Origin: Calditrichota bacterium
Lineage (GTDB): Bacteria; Calditrichota; Calditrichia; RBG-13-44-9; J042
Reading direction: 5' to 3'
NCBI GenBank assembly: GCA_013150955.1
Contig: JAADJD010000055.1
Location: 33,677-96,652, forward strand
Length of the DNA stretch: 62,976 bases
Numbering within the stretch: position 1 is the stretch's first letter; each line of letters starts with the position of its first letter. A program made the translations under genes and the position numbers. Below, in pieces: positions 1 through 8,845 of the stretch. Below the pieces are notes generated by a model. It searched no databases and was not told where the DNA came from. It saw only the letters and a program-made list of their open reading frames with translations.

Positions 1-215
1 CCCGACTCTCCAGAGTCGGTCGTCCCGCAAAGCGGGACGTGTGCCTGTCATCATTTCTGTTCAGTGGCAGAAATGCGCAGGCATAAAGCCTGCGACTACC
101 AACGCTTGTAGCCCGACTCTCCAGAGTCGGTCGTCCCGCAAAGTGGGACGTAGGTCTGTCATCTGTTCTGTTCAGTGGCGGAAATGCGCAGGTGTAAAGC
201 CTGCGACTACCATTG
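1..215. repeat. Tandem palindrome repeat, two units of about 111 bp
   Basis: Two near-identical units start at 1 and 112. Each has three hairpin-forming palindromes in the same order: CCCGACTCTCCAGAGTCGG, GTCCCGCAAAGCGGGAC and CGCAGGCATAAAGCCTGCG, joined by unstructured spacers. The second unit carries scattered changes, some of which keep stems pairable as G-T (AAAGCGGG versus AAAGTGGG). The array runs off the left edge. The layout resembles the arrays further right but the palindrome sequences differ. An 89-codon open frame across it (41-310) is judged a by-product of the repeat. Confidence 0.85.
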
Positions 216-280
216 CCAACTGCCTACTGGAAACTGCCAACTGGCCAAATGAGCGGAAAGCCTGCGGCGAATCCCATTCA

Positions 281-1885
281 TTATCCAGCGCTAACATCCT
301 GAACGGTTGACGGATTGCTTTTACCCGGTATAAATTCATCGGTAGAACTCTGCTCGATCAACCGCCGGATGACGGTTACCTTAATCTGTCCCGGATATTC
401 CATGGTTTCCTTGATTTTGCGGGCAATGTCGGAGGCCAGCATGTCCACCTTCATATCATCCGTCTCTTCGGGAACCACAATGACCCGCACCTCGCGTCCC
501 GCAGAAATGGCATAGGTCTTGGCCACGCCTTCAAAGGAATTGCCCAGCTCTTCCAGCTTTTTAATCCGCTGAGTATAGGCCTCCAGGGATTCGCGTCGGG
601 CACCGGGACGCGCACCACTGATGCGGTCGGCAGCGGTCACCAGCACCGAAATGGGCGAAATGGGATCTGCTTCTTCGTGATGTGCCAGAATGGAATTGAT
701 GACCACTGGATGCTCGTTGCATCGCGTGGCCAGTTCCACCCCGATGGTCACATGGCTACCCTCAGAATCGTTGCTGACCGCCTTTCCGATATCATGGAAC
801 AGGCCTGCACGCCGCGCCAGCTCCACATCCAGGCCCAGCTCGGCCGCCATGTGACCCGCCAGCCAGGCCACTTCCTTGGAATGTTGCAAAATATTCTGCC
901 CGTAGCTGGTGCGATATTTCAATCGACCCAGCCACTCCTTCATTTCGGGATGCACATTTTTAATATTGAGCTCCTTCAGCGTTTCCTCCGCCGCCTTCTT
1001 GATATTCTCTTCCACAATCTTCTGAGCACGATTTACCTCGGTTTCAATCGCCTTGGGATTGATGTTCTTACTCTGAATCAACCGCTCCATCGCCAGACGG
1101 GCCACCTCCCGCTTGATGGGATCAAAACTGGACATCACAACCGTCTCGGGTGTATCATCCACAATCACCTTCACACCGGTTGCGGCTTCGAACGCCTTAA
1201 TATTGCGTCCCTCGCGACCGATGATCAATCCCTTCCAGTTATCATTGGGCAGCGTGACCGAGGTGAGAGTGGATTCCATGGTGTACTCGGTGGCCATGCG
1301 CTCGATGGCAAAGGCCATGATTTCCTTGGCTTCCCATCGTGCCCGCTCGATGGCATCGTTCTTTATCTCAATGATCTGCTGCGCGGCCTCGGATTTGGCC
1401 TCCGCAATTAAATTCTCAATCAACTGCTTTTTGGCATCCTCGCGACTCAAGCCGCTGATGCTCTCCAACTTCTCAATCTGTTGCTCAATGATTTCGTTTA
1501 AGCGCTTCTGATCCTCCTGAAGCTTCTGCCGTTCCTGATCAATTTCATTCTGTAATTTCTTCAGGTGGGATGCCTGATCCTGAATCTGATTCTCCAGTCG
1601 CCGCAATTCCTTTTCCCGACGCCGTAACCGATCCTCACTCCGCGACAGCTCATGCTCCCGCTGCTTCAACTGCCGTTGCAGCTTATTGCGCTCCGCCTGA
1701 AATCGTTCCTTAGCCTTCAGATAGGCTTCTCGCTCTAACTTCTCGGCGCTGCGTTTGGCTTGCTCCAGAATTTTTTTGGCTGTATCCTTGGCATGATTTA
1801 TTCGGATTTTGGTAATAACATGATAAATCAATACCCCCAGGAGGATACCCACAAGCGCTACCAGTCCCAACTCTATCCAGGTCAT
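281..1885 (-). CDS. rny: Ribonuclease Y
   Basis: Membrane-anchored endoribonuclease that starts mRNA decay. The 534 residues show the family architecture: an N-terminal membrane helix (about residues 4-24), a long charged coiled coil (about 30-200), a KH RNA-binding domain with the GREGRN loop near residue 225, and an HD phosphohydrolase domain with the metal-binding HD pair in LFHDIG near residue 365 and HHEEAD downstream. The ATG at 1885 is preferred over the GTG at 1894 because AAGGGG lies 8 nt before it, whereas it runs into the GTG. The protein continues about 20-25 polar residues (ending TVQDVSAG) beyond the conserved VTVIRR end, where most family members stop a few residues later. The gene stands alone, followed by palindromic repeats. 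Confidence 0.96.
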   Translation of the reverse strand: MTWIELGLVALVGILLGVLIYHVITKIRINHAKDTAKKILEQAKRSAEKLEREAYLKAKERFQAERNKLQRQLKQREHELSRSEDRLRRREKELRRLENQIQDQASHLKKLQNEIDQERQKLQEDQKRLNEIIEQQIEKLESISGLSREDAKKQLIENLIAEAKSEAAQQIIEIKNDAIERARWEAKEIMAFAIERMATEYTMESTLTSVTLPNDNWKGLIIGREGRNIKAFEAATGVKVIVDDTPETVVMSSFDPIKREVARLAMERLIQSKNINPKAIETEVNRAQKIVEENIKKAAEETLKELNIKNVHPEMKEWLGRLKYRTSYGQNILQHSKEVAWLAGHMAAELGLDVELARRAGLFHDIGKAVSNDSEGSHVTIGVELATRCNEHPVVINSILAHHEEADPISPISVLVTAADRISGARPGARRESLEAYTQRIKKLEELGNSFEGVAKTYAISAGREVRVIVVPEETDDMKVDMLASDIARKIKETMEYPGQIKVTVIRRLIEQSSTDEFIPGKSNPSTVQDVSAG

Positions 1886-2079
1886 ATCGATCACCCCTTC
1901 GTTTTTTCACGTTGTTCATCAACTTCATCACACCACGATCCTCATTTACAGGATCCCTGTTCAACTTGTTTAACGAATTAAAATAATTTTATTTTTCGGC
2001 AATGCAAAATTTTTTTTCAGATAAGTCGATTTTTTAATCAGGAAGGATCGGGATTTCAATCGGAAGATTTTACCCAGAT

Positions 2080-2285
2080 TTTGCATTGGCCCACGATTCA
2101 CACAAATTAACCCAGATTATGCGTTAGACCACGAATTGCACGAATCAACACAAATAAAAAATAATCAAAAACATTAGATCAGATTTGAATGAAAATTTAT
2201 TTCGGGATATATTCGCGATTTTGTGGATATGGTTTGGTTTCATTCGCGTGATTCGCGGTTCAACACATCATCTGGATTGAAAAAG
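2080..2285 (+). repeat. AT-rich dispersed element (family B), forward copy
   Basis: This roughly 200-bp element fills most of the gap between rny and the upstream-lying sensor kinase gene. It begins with CCAGATTATGCGTTAGACC, followed by ACGAATTGCACGAAT, has an AT-rich core containing GATCAGATTTGAATG and GGGATATATTCGCGA, and ends with the imperfect inverse of its start (ATTCGCGTGATTCGCGG). Similar copies lie near 6.4, 7.6, 20.9, 26.2, 33.1, 36.2, 39.8 and 57.6 kb, with half copies near 30.8, 44.5 and 46.9 kb. No coding sequence is evident in it. Confidence 0.8.
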
Positions 2286-2297
2286 TCGGGGAATGGT

Positions 2298-5200
2298 TTA
2301 ACCTTCCGAGAGCACCGAATGGAGCACCCGATTGATGGATTCCATGGTGAACGGTTTGTGGATACGCCCCACGAATCCGAATTTTTCATAATTCGCCAGA
2401 ACGCTATCGGTGGAATAGCCACTGGCCACAATGACCCGCGCCTGAGGATCAATTTCCAGAATTTGCTGAACCGCTTCTTTACCCCCCATACCGCCCCGGA
2501 TGGTTAAATCCATGATCACCACATCAAAGGGGCGATTGGCTTCCATTGCTTCCCGATATTTCCGAACCGCCTCCGCACCTTCGCGGGCCGTTTCGACCTC
2601 GATGTTCATCATGCCCAGGAAATTTTTAAATAAATCCAGAATGTACTCCTCATCGTCCATGACCAGCGCACGATAGTTTCCGTTAGTCGACAGCTGAAAC
2701 GAATGGGTTTCCTGGTGCCGGCGACCGGTTTCGGGAATGGCTGGCAGGTAGATGATGAACGTGGTGCCCTTCCCCAGCTCCGATTCCACCAGAATCTTCC
2801 CCCCGTGCTTCTGAATGATGGCATACGTGGTGGCCAATCCCAATCCACTACCCTTTTGCTTGGTGGTAAAATAGGGATCGAAAATTTTAGTGAGATTTTC
2901 TCGCGGAATACCAATGCCGGTATCGGAAAAAGTGAGCCTCACAAAATATAGCCCTTCCAGATCGGAGACCTCATGCGCCCGCTCCTGCATCTGCTCGCGA
3001 TGACAATTTTCCGCCTTAATGGTCAGGTTACCACCCCCAGGCATGGCCTGAACGGCGTTGATCACCAGATTGTTGATCACCTGATTGAGTTGACCGGGAT
3101 CGGCCTGCACCACCCACAGGTTGTCGTCAATCACCATATTACAGGCCACACTGGAACCTCGCAGGGCAAACTCCACGCTATCTTTCAACATATCTTTCAA
3201 AGAAATTTCTTCTTTTACCGGTTCGCCGCCCTTGGCAAAAGTTAGCAATTGCTGAGTTAAATGGGAGGCATTTTTGGTCGCTTCTTCGATGCCTTTGAGG
3301 TACTTCTCGATATTGACCCCACTGGCATACATCATGCGGGCCAGCTGGGCATTCCCCAAAATCCCGGACAGAATGTTGTTAAAATCGTGTGCAATGCCAC
3401 CGGCCAGCAACCCAATGGATTCCAGTTTCTGTGCCTTGATCATTTCATTTTCCAGCTGGCGTTCGGTGCTGATGTCCCGAATCACCCACACATACCCCGA
3501 TTCCGATGCCGCCTCATCCGTCACCTGTGCCCAGCTAATGCTGACCACCTTTTCGTTCGGATGATGGGTATTTTTCAGTCGTGCTGTAAAATAACTGGTA
3601 TTTTTCCCCTGCTTTTCCAGATGATGGATGTACTGGGGAATGAAGATGCGCTCATGGCTGTTTTCGCTTTCCAGTTCCAAAATCTCATTCAACTTTTTCC
3701 CGGTCGCCTTTTCGGAAGAAATGCCGATGAGCTTTTCGGCAGCGGAGTTCAACAGCAGCACCCGTCCTTCCCGGTCGGTTCGGATCACGCCATCGGCGAT
3801 GGATTTTAACGTCACGGCCAGCTCCTCGCGCTCCTTGCGCAACGAGGCCTGCACCCGCTTGCGTTCCTCCGTTTCTTTCTTAAGTAGCTGATAGCTGAGC
3901 TCGATGGCCCGGGTGCGCTCTTCCACCTGTTTCTCCAGTTGCAGGGTGCGCTTCCGATGGTAAGCCTCTCGCCAGCGAATGGACAGATACACCACCCCCG
4001 ACAGAAACGAAATGGCCAGTAGCAAAAACCAGGCTGATTTCCACCAGGGTTTTAATATGGTGAAATGCACCGTCTTGGTGGCCAGAGTGTGCCCATTTAC
4101 GGGATTAATCAATAGCAGAGAAAATGTGTAGGGGCCGTCGGATAAATTGGTGTAGTTGATGAAGGAAAGATCATCCGCTGCCAGCGTGTCGCGATGAAAT
4201 CCATTCAAGTGATAGGCATACCGTAGATCTGAAAACGTCCCATAGTTTATCCGGGTAAAATAAATTTTTAGATTGTTCTGCCCGGCCTGCAACACAATTT
4301 CATCCGGAAAAGGAAAGGAAAGGGTGGTATCTTCGGCAACAATCTTGGTAATGTAGAACCAGGGTAAATAATCGGTATACTCCATCTTCTTCTGGTAATG
4401 CACCAGTCCTTCCACACCACCGAACCACAGATTGTCCTCATCTTCGTACAAAATGGCTCCCATGTTAAATTCGGTGGTAATTAATCCCTGACGCTTGTTA
4501 AAAATGCGAATGCGTTCTTCGGTAAACTGAAACAGTCCCTTGCTGGTCAGTAACCAGATCCCGTTGCGGCGCGTGGGCAGCACATCCCAGATGGTGTGTT
4601 TCAGCATCAATTCCTGCGATAGCTGTTCCCCATCCCATTTAAATAATCCCCGTGACGTGGCAATGTAAATATTTCCGTCCGGATCCTTGCGCAGGGCAAA
4701 AATTTTGTGAACGGGATAGTGGGTTTCGTAGGGAACCCAGGTGGTATCCACCAGCCGGTACAATCCGCGCCCGTTGGTGCCCAACCACAACTGCCCCTGG
4801 CGATCCCGTGCAATCCCCCAGAAAGAAATGAACTGGCCCCGCAGGTTATGGGTAATATCCCGCAACTGGTCGCCATCGTACACGTAAACTTCCCGCTGGG
4901 TCAGGATGTACCATTTGCCGCCATCGGGAATGATGCGCCTTACGGTACGTTGCTGAAACAAAGCGGTGTAATCATTCTCCAGCAGACGATTGTTTTTAAT
5001 GATAAAGAGCCCGCGGCTGGTACCGATCCAGAGGGCATCCCCCACGTTCGCCAGGGTAAAAATGGAATTTTCACCAAACACATTTTCGAATTGATCCAGG
5101 CGCACGAAAAGCCCATCTTCCAGGCGATACAAACCATCGTTGCGGGTGGCCACCAGAATGTTACCCTGCCCGTCCCGGTGAATGGCGCGAATGTAGGAAG

Positions 5201-6233
5201 TTCGGAAACCGTCCTGTGCCCCAAAATTCTGGAAATTCCGATTGGGAATCACCACCAGTCCCCGATAGGTTCCAATAAAGAACGCTCCCGACTGGTCAAT
5301 AAAATTGCACTTGGAAAACATGCCTGGCAGCGGCTGAATGATTTCGACAAACTGGCCCTCCCTTACATGCACCACGCCACCGGGACTGGATGCCAGATTG
5401 ATCCAAACACTCCTGCCATCCCGGCTATACAAATGCGACACAAACACGTTACCAAAATGCTGGTAGAATTTTTCGGTTAACCGGGGATTGTTCCAGATGT
5501 ACAGACCCCGGGCCGTGCCAATCCACACCTCCCCGTTGGGCAGGGCCAGAATGCTGCGAATTTCGTTGGAGGGCAACCCATTTTCCGTGGTCAGGGTGAA
5601 AATTTCATCGTCTTGCTGAAATACCTGAACGCCATTCTGATACGTGCCCACCCAGTAGCGACCGGCATAATCTTTTGCGGCCGAGATGATCGGCCCCTGC
5701 AGGTCATCGTTGCGACCATTTCGATCATACAAATGCCGCACGACGGTGTCATTGCGAAAAACGTAAAGGCCACCGGGTTCGGCGGCCAGCAGAATTTCCC
5801 CATCGTGGGTGCGGGTTAAATAATTCAGCCGCTGGTTGGAAAATTCGGTGGTAAACACGATGGGTTCCGCATGGGAATTCCGCACCCGCCATAGCCCATT
5901 CACCAGCGTGGCAACCCAGATGTCCCCCGGTTGATTTTCCACCAATCCGGTAACCAGACGAAACGGATACCCGGTCTCTTCATTATACACCCGAAAGGCC
6001 GTGCCATTAAACCGGGCAATGCCCTCGTTGGTGGACAGCCAGATAAACCCATAGGTATCCTGAATAATTCCCGAAACGATCGATTGCGGGAGCCCATCAT
6101 CCACGCTGTAAATCTTAAAGGGGTAATTGGGACTGTGAATGTGTGCTGCGGAACCGATGGTTATCAGAAGGCCGATAATAAATATGCTGGACAATCGCCC
6201 TGCCCAGCCGCTCTGTTTTAATTCCACTTCCAT
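2298..6233 (-). CDS. Hybrid sensor histidine kinase with beta-propeller/Y_Y_Y sensor and C-terminal receiver
   Basis: Single-protein two-component system of 1311 residues. A signal/anchor helix (about 14-30) is followed by a long periplasmic region of two-component-regulator propeller repeats (recurrent WIGT and LWLGT motifs), a Y_Y_Y-type beta domain (near 700-770), a membrane helix beginning SAWFLLL, a coiled coil, a PAS domain (TDREGRVLLLNSAA), a HisKA segment with phosphoacceptor His near 949 (IAHDFNN), a HATPase domain (DTGIGIP, GSGLGLATTY), and a receiver from about 1187 with phosphoacceptor Asp near 1242 (VVIMDL) and the conserved KPF. No AraC or other DNA-binding domain follows, unlike classical Bacteroides HTCS regulators, so output probably goes through phosphorelay to another protein. 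Input ligand is unknown; related propeller sensors often read oligosaccharides. No clear Shine-Dalgarno precedes the ATG at 6233. Confidence 0.93.
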   Translation of the reverse strand: MEVELKQSGWAGRLSSIFIIGLLITIGSAAHIHSPNYPFKIYSVDDGLPQSIVSGIIQDTYGFIWLSTNEGIARFNGTAFRVYNEETGYPFRLVTGLVENQPGDIWVATLVNGLWRVRNSHAEPIVFTTEFSNQRLNYLTRTHDGEILLAAEPGGLYVFRNDTVVRHLYDRNGRNDDLQGPIISAAKDYAGRYWVGTYQNGVQVFQQDDEIFTLTTENGLPSNEIRSILALPNGEVWIGTARGLYIWNNPRLTEKFYQHFGNVFVSHLYSRDGRSVWINLASSPGGVVHVREGQFVEIIQPLPGMFSKCNFIDQSGAFFIGTYRGLVVIPNRNFQNFGAQDGFRTSYIRAIHRDGQGNILVATRNDGLYRLEDGLFVRLDQFENVFGENSIFTLANVGDALWIGTSRGLFIIKNNRLLENDYTALFQQRTVRRIIPDGGKWYILTQREVYVYDGDQLRDITHNLRGQFISFWGIARDRQGQLWLGTNGRGLYRLVDTTWVPYETHYPVHKIFALRKDPDGNIYIATSRGLFKWDGEQLSQELMLKHTIWDVLPTRRNGIWLLTSKGLFQFTEERIRIFNKRQGLITTEFNMGAILYEDEDNLWFGGVEGLVHYQKKMEYTDYLPWFYITKIVAEDTTLSFPFPDEIVLQAGQNNLKIYFTRINYGTFSDLRYAYHLNGFHRDTLAADDLSFINYTNLSDGPYTFSLLLINPVNGHTLATKTVHFTILKPWWKSAWFLLLAISFLSGVVYLSIRWREAYHRKRTLQLEKQVEERTRAIELSYQLLKKETEERKRVQASLRKEREELAVTLKSIADGVIRTDREGRVLLLNSAAEKLIGISSEKATGKKLNEILELESENSHERIFIPQYIHHLEKQGKNTSYFTARLKNTHHPNEKVVSISWAQVTDEAASESGYVWVIRDISTERQLENEMIKAQKLESIGLLAGGIAHDFNNILSGILGNAQLARMMYASGVNIEKYLKGIEEATKNASHLTQQLLTFAKGGEPVKEEISLKDMLKDSVEFALRGSSVACNMVIDDNLWVVQADPGQLNQVINNLVINAVQAMPGGGNLTIKAENCHREQMQERAHEVSDLEGLYFVRLTFSDTGIGIPRENLTKIFDPYFTTKQKGSGLGLATTYAIIQKHGGKILVESELGKGTTFIIYLPAIPETGRRHQETHSFQLSTNGNYRALVMDDEEYILDLFKNFLGMMNIEVETAREGAEAVRKYREAMEANRPFDVVIMDLTIRGGMGGKEAVQQILEIDPQARVIVASGYSTDSVLANYEKFGFVGRIHKPFTMESINRVLHSVLSEG

Positions 6234-6381
6234 TGCGTTGCGTTTTTAAAACAACCCTCTTTCTTCAATTGTAATCATCGTAAACTTCAGGGAAATTGTT
6301 ATGAGAAAAATCCGGGAAAAATTTCACATTTTCCTTTTTGTTTTCACATTTGTGGATAAGCACGGGGATTTCCCGGTTAAT

Positions 6382-6548
6382 TCCAGATTATGCAATAGCC
6401 TACGAATGACACGAATGAACACCAAGAAAAATAATAAAATACACTTGATTCTATCTGGATGAAAATGTTTGCCCGGATATATTCACTATTTTGTTGATTT
6501 TTTTCGAATTCATTCGCGTGATTCGTGGTTCAACGCATTATTTGGGTT
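6382..6548 (+). repeat. AT-rich dispersed element (family B), forward copy
   Basis: A full-length copy lies between the HisA-like gene and the hybrid kinase gene. It starts CCAGATTATGCAATAGCC, has the core TATCTGGATGAAAATG and GATATATTCACTATTTTG, and ends ATTCGTGGTTCAACGCATTA, which mirrors the start. The rest of the 6234-6646 gap shows no gene. Confidence 0.8.
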
Positions 6549-6646
6549 AATTTCCCCAGGACCAACGAAACGGGAAGGGAAACCATCCACCGTTCAGGAA
6601 GCGATCGGAGTGGACATCACCAGACAATACGGATCAAAGGGAAGGC

Positions 6647-7390
6647 TTACGTCTTTCGTTGTTGCCGATACTGCTGAATCTGGTTCAATAAATCCATATT
6701 GTCCGAAAAGATGGCCTTACCAATAATGATGGAATCCACCCGATACCGCCGCAACTTCTCCACATGTTGAATATCGGTCACCGAGCGTACCCCGCCCGCA
6801 ATAGTTAACATGGCGCGGGTGTATTCGGCAATTTCTTTAATTTTTTCGAAATTAATGCCCTGCATGGTATGAACGCGTTCGATATCGGTAAAGATGATGC
6901 GATTTACCCCCTGGGACTCCACCAGACGAATGAAGATTTTAATGGGCATTTCCACACTCTTTTGCCAGCCCAGGTATCGGATTTGATCGCCCAGGATATC
7001 CAGGCTGACGGCAATGCGATCCGGGGAAAAGTTACGTACAATCTGATACAGCAGATTGGGATATTGCACGGCAAGCGTTCCCAGCACCACCTGATCCACT
7101 CCGGCCTGCAACAGCTCATCGATCTGCACCAGCTGCCGGATGCCCCCGGCAACCTGGACGGGAATGTTTACGGCTTTAACAATCTGTTTAATGATAGGCA
7201 CATTGTTTTCCCCCTGCTCCAGCGCCGCATCGATGTCGACAACATGCAACTTGTCCACGCCCCGTTTTTCCAGCTCCCGGGCCACGTGGATGGGGTCATT
7301 CCAGGTATCGTCACCGGGAGATGGCACATCGGCGCCATCCCCAAAAAACACCTTTGATCTGCGTAAGTTTATTGCCGAAATTACCTGCAT
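6647..7390 (-). CDS. HisA-like (beta/alpha)8-barrel protein, stand-alone, altered catalytic residue
   Basis: This 247-residue protein aligns along its whole length with HisA/HisF, the histidine-biosynthesis half-barrel-duplicated sugar isomerases. The phosphate-binding motifs are clear: VQVAGGIR near residue 78, VVLGTLAV near 101, TIAGGVRS near 196 and IIIGKAIF near 221. The VSLD near 128-131 and TDI near 168-170 match HisA strand ends. However, the N-terminal catalytic Asp of HisA (A-x-D-L) is Asn at residue 8 (SAINLRR), and the usual RDG after TDI is ERVHT. No other his gene is nearby. It may therefore be a paralogue with a different substrate, or a HisA that tolerates the change. Family membership is firm; activity is not. 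Confidence 0.85.
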   Translation of the reverse strand: MQVISAINLRRSKVFFGDGADVPSPGDDTWNDPIHVARELEKRGVDKLHVVDIDAALEQGENNVPIIKQIVKAVNIPVQVAGGIRQLVQIDELLQAGVDQVVLGTLAVQYPNLLYQIVRNFSPDRIAVSLDILGDQIRYLGWQKSVEMPIKIFIRLVESQGVNRIIFTDIERVHTMQGINFEKIKEIAEYTRAMLTIAGGVRSVTDIQHVEKLRRYRVDSIIIGKAIFSDNMDLLNQIQQYRQQRKT

Positions 7391-7589
7391 GCCGTTCCAG
7401 CTTATTTTTTACTAAAATAATCGTCCGTTTTCCAAAAAGCAAACCAAACCCGATGCTTCTTGCCCGCCGGCCGGTTACCGAACCCGATTCATTTTCCATA
7501 TTATCGTTAATCCGGCGGCAGGGGTAAAGCGCAGATTTTTTCCGGTAATGTTCCATACCCGCCCCCGGCAGTTCATGGATAATAGGGTA

Positions 7590-7812
7590 AAGCGGTTAAT
7601 CCCAGATGATGCATCCGCCTACGAATGACACGAATGAACACCAATAAACCCAGATTATGCATTAGACCACGAATTGCACGAATTAACACAAATAAAAATA
7701 ATCAAATACATTAGATCAGATCTGGATGAAAAATTCGTTTCTAAGTTTATTCGCGATTTTATTGATATTTTTGGGTTTCATTCGCGTGATTCGTGGTTTC
7801 ACGCATTATTCG
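7590..7812 (+). repeat. AT-rich dispersed element (family B), forward copy with doubled left end
   Basis: Two successive left-end sequences are present: CCCAGATGATGCATCC near 7601 and CCCAGATTATGCATTAGACC near 7648. A single core (GATCAGATCTGGATG, TTTATTCGCGATTTT) and a right end ATTCGTGGTTTCACGCATTA follow. The doubling suggests one copy landed in, or recombined with, another. It lies between pilT and the HisA-like gene; no gene is seen in the remaining 7391-7590 stretch. Confidence 0.78.
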
Positions 7813-7832
7813 GCATAAATTCCAACCGCCTG

Positions 7833-8837
7833 TCAGGAAATAACGCCATGCATGCGCAGGCGTTGCAGGCATTGTTCCATGGTTTGCATTCCCTGGGCAG
7901 CATTGGTTTGCATCAGGGAGGGCAGCTGGTAGGTTTTTTGTTCCCGGATCAGATTGCGCACTGCCGGGGTGGCAATCAAAATTTCCTGGGCGGCCACCCG
8001 ACCGGCCGGAGTGCGGGCCGGAATCAACCGCTGAGAAATGACCGCCAGTATACTGTCCGCCAGCATCAGGCGAATTTGCTGCTGCTGGAACTCCGGAAAT
8101 ACGCCCACAATCCGTTCAATGGCCTCTGCCGCGGAATTGGTGTGCAGGGTGGACAGCACCAGATGACCGGTCTCCGCAGCCTCCAGAGCCGCCTGAATGG
8201 TTTCCAGATCCCGCATCTCCCCGACCAGAATGACATCGGGATCTTCCCGCAGGGCCGCCCGCAGGGCGGTGGCAAATCCCCGGGTGTGCACCCCTACTTC
8301 CCGCTGCTGAATCAGCGCTTTACTGGGTTCGTAAACGTACTCAATGGGATCTTCGATGGTGATGATGTGCACCGGTCGGCTGCGATTGATTTCCTGCACC
8401 ATGGTGGCCAGGGTGGTGGATTTACCGGACCCGGTTGGGCCGGTAACCAGCACCAGTCCCTGCTGGGCCGCCACCAGCTTATTAAAAATCGGGGGAAAAT
8501 TAAGCTCTGCAAAGGAAGGAATTTTAACCGGCAAAATGCGAATGGCCAGCGCCCAGCCATTTTGTTGAAAAAAGATGTGTACTCGCAACCGCACTTGATT
8601 GTAAGAGCAGGAAAAATCGTATTCGCGCGCGGGAGCATCCTGAGGCGCCGATGGCACCTGAAATTCCTCCCGGATCAGCGCTTCCACCTCCTGCCGCGAG
8701 ATGATGGCATCGGTCAGCCGATCCATCTTCCCCCCAATCCGAACCATGGGCACCCAGTCGCTGGAGATGTGCAAATCCGATGCCCGCCGCTGAATGGCTT
8801 CTTCCAGCAATTCTTTAAACCAGAAGGTCTGAAACAT
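7833..8837 (-). CDS. pilT: Type IV pilus twitching motility ATPase PilT
   Basis: Hexameric cytoplasmic ATPase that powers pilus retraction. The 334 residues carry RASDLHIS near residue 18, Walker A GPTGSGKS (133-140), a Walker B region DPDVILVGEMRD (about 199-210), the LSTLHTNSA His-box, and the C-terminal QGMQTMEQ motif typical of PilT. It stops slightly earlier than well-known PilT proteins, losing only the extreme tail. The open frame extends to 8960, but the ATG at 8837 matches the family start, has TGAGGA upstream and leaves only 8 bp after the secretin stop. It is the last gene of the pilus operon and the only retraction ATPase here. Confidence 0.93.
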   Translation of the reverse strand: MFQTFWFKELLEEAIQRRASDLHISSDWVPMVRIGGKMDRLTDAIISRQEVEALIREEFQVPSAPQDAPAREYDFSCSYNQVRLRVHIFFQQNGWALAIRILPVKIPSFAELNFPPIFNKLVAAQQGLVLVTGPTGSGKSTTLATMVQEINRSRPVHIITIEDPIEYVYEPSKALIQQREVGVHTRGFATALRAALREDPDVILVGEMRDLETIQAALEAAETGHLVLSTLHTNSAAEAIERIVGVFPEFQQQQIRLMLADSILAVISQRLIPARTPAGRVAAQEILIATPAVRNLIREQKTYQLPSLMQTNAAQGMQTMEQCLQRLRMHGVIS

Positions 8838-8845
8838 AGCGATCC

